The notes beneath the pieces are model-generated. The model saw nothing but the letters and a program-made list of their open reading frames with translations. It was not told the DNA's origin and did not search any database. Source: an uncultured Lachnospira sp. (GTDB lineage: Bacteria > Bacillota > Clostridia > Lachnospirales > Lachnospiraceae). Taken from it: DNA of 14,412 nucleotides. Shown here piece after piece: positions 13,964-14,412 of the stretch. Made by a program: the position numbers and the translations under genes. The stretch covers positions 1-14,412 of the forward strand of contig CAKRKK010000046.1 of the NCBI GenBank assembly GCA_934358235.1. Direction: 5' to 3'. Numbering within the stretch: position 1 is the first letter of the stretch; the number at the start of each line of letters is the position of its first letter.

Positions 13964-14412
13964 TGAGAAGAGTAGTTGTTACAGGAATGGGTGCGATAAC
14001 ACCTATTGGTTTAAATGTAGAAGAATTCTGGAATTCTGTAAAACAGAATACAGTTGGAATAGATAATATAACAAGGTTTGATACAACAGATTATAAAGTA
14101 AAGCTGGCTGCAGAGGTAAAGGACTTTGATGCTAAGAATTATATGGACTTTAAGGCAGCTAAAAGAATGGAAAAGTTCAGTCAGTATGCTGTTGCAGCGG
14201 CAAATGAGGCTATGAAGGATTCTGGACTTGATATGGATAAGGAGGATGCTTTCCGTATAGGAGTGTCCGTTGGTTCAGGGGTTGGAAGTCTTGAGGCTAT
14301 GGAAAGCAATCATAAGAAGCTTCTTGAAAAGGGACCATCAAGGATTAATCCGCTTCTTGTACCGCTTATGATAACGAATATGGCAGCAGGTAATGTATCG
14401 ATACAGCTAGGC
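13963..14412 (+). CDS. fabF: Beta-ketoacyl-ACP synthase II (3' partial)
   Basis: The first 150 codons of the elongating condensing enzyme that adds malonyl units to acyl-ACP. The start overlaps the fabG stop by one base (TGATG). GGAGGT inside the last fabG codons (13946-13951) is 11 nt upstream. Family markers are MRRVVVTGMGAITPIG at the N terminus, KRMEKFSQYAVAAANEA (about 67-83), GVSVGSGVGSL (about 100-110) and ITNMAAGNVSIQLG at the cut edge. The catalytic Cys, expected near residue 163, and both His residues lie outside the window, so activity cannot be checked here. Confidence 0.95.
   Translation, partial: MRRVVVTGMGAITPIGLNVEEFWNSVKQNTVGIDNITRFDTTDYKVKLAAEVKDFDAKNYMDFKAAKRMEKFSQYAVAAANEAMKDSGLDMDKEDAFRIGVSVGSGVGSLEAMESNHKKLLEKGPSRINPLLVPLMITNMAAGNVSIQLG

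Noticed and set aside
1..14412. Mobile elements, phage genes, CRISPR arrays, tRNAs, or defence genes.
   Set aside because: I looked for transposases, integrases, terminal inverted repeats, spaced direct repeats and tRNA-like folds by eye and found none. All major ORFs belong to core or transport families.

Overview
This is an AT-rich window whose genes all lie on the + strand. It looks like a chromosomal core region from a low-GC Firmicute of the class Clostridia, most likely a Lachnospiraceae gut or rumen anaerobe. The grounds are AGA-dominated arginine codons, strong GGAGG-type ribosome sites, the type II fatty-acid gene order fabH-acpP-fabK-fabD-fabG-fabF with the FMN enoyl reductase FabK, and a YheI/YheH-like heterodimeric ABC exporter. 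The genus cannot be fixed from the sequence alone. There is no sign of a mobile element, phage, CRISPR array, tRNA or rRNA.

Layout. (1) 1-3585: two overlapping genes for the halves of an asymmetric heterodimeric ABC exporter. The first is cut by the window edge. (2) 3586-4397: a spacer carrying a 12-nt degenerate tandem repeat and a perfect-consensus promoter (TTGACA-N17-TATAAT), then a stand-alone HD-GYP phosphodiesterase gene. (3) 4430-6223: aspS, 32 nt downstream and probably in the same transcript, ended by a textbook GAAA-loop terminator. (4) 6399-7382: a lipoprotein esterase of the alpha/beta-hydrolase (CE1-like) type. (5) 7527-8768: glyA with its own promoter and a long terminator. (6) 8898-9701: an AlkD-like DNA glycosylase. 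(7) 9831 to the end: the fatty-acid synthase operon fabH, acpP, fabK, fabD, fabG and the start of fabF, the last three genes overlapping or nearly so. No gene-free stretch exceeds 300 nt. The three largest gaps are about 175 nt each and their contents are listed.

How it works together. The fab genes supply initiation (FabH), the carrier (AcpP), malonyl loading (FabD), elongation (FabF), keto reduction (FabG) and enoyl reduction (FabK). The dehydratase FabZ and the acetyl-CoA carboxylase genes are not in the window and would be expected downstream. The most informative regulatory signal is a pair of 13-nt palindromes of the form TTTGA-N3-TCAAA around the fabH promoter, resembling FabT (MarR-family) operators, although no fabT-like gene is next to fabH here.

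Most of the window is ordinary core metabolism, and I see no clearly undescribed multi-gene system. The best second looks are the FabT-like operator pair, a roughly 27-residue acidic insertion in FabD, the HD-GYP/aspS pairing with a dyad centred on its promoter, and the two separate 12-nt-period repeats at the ends of the ABC genes.
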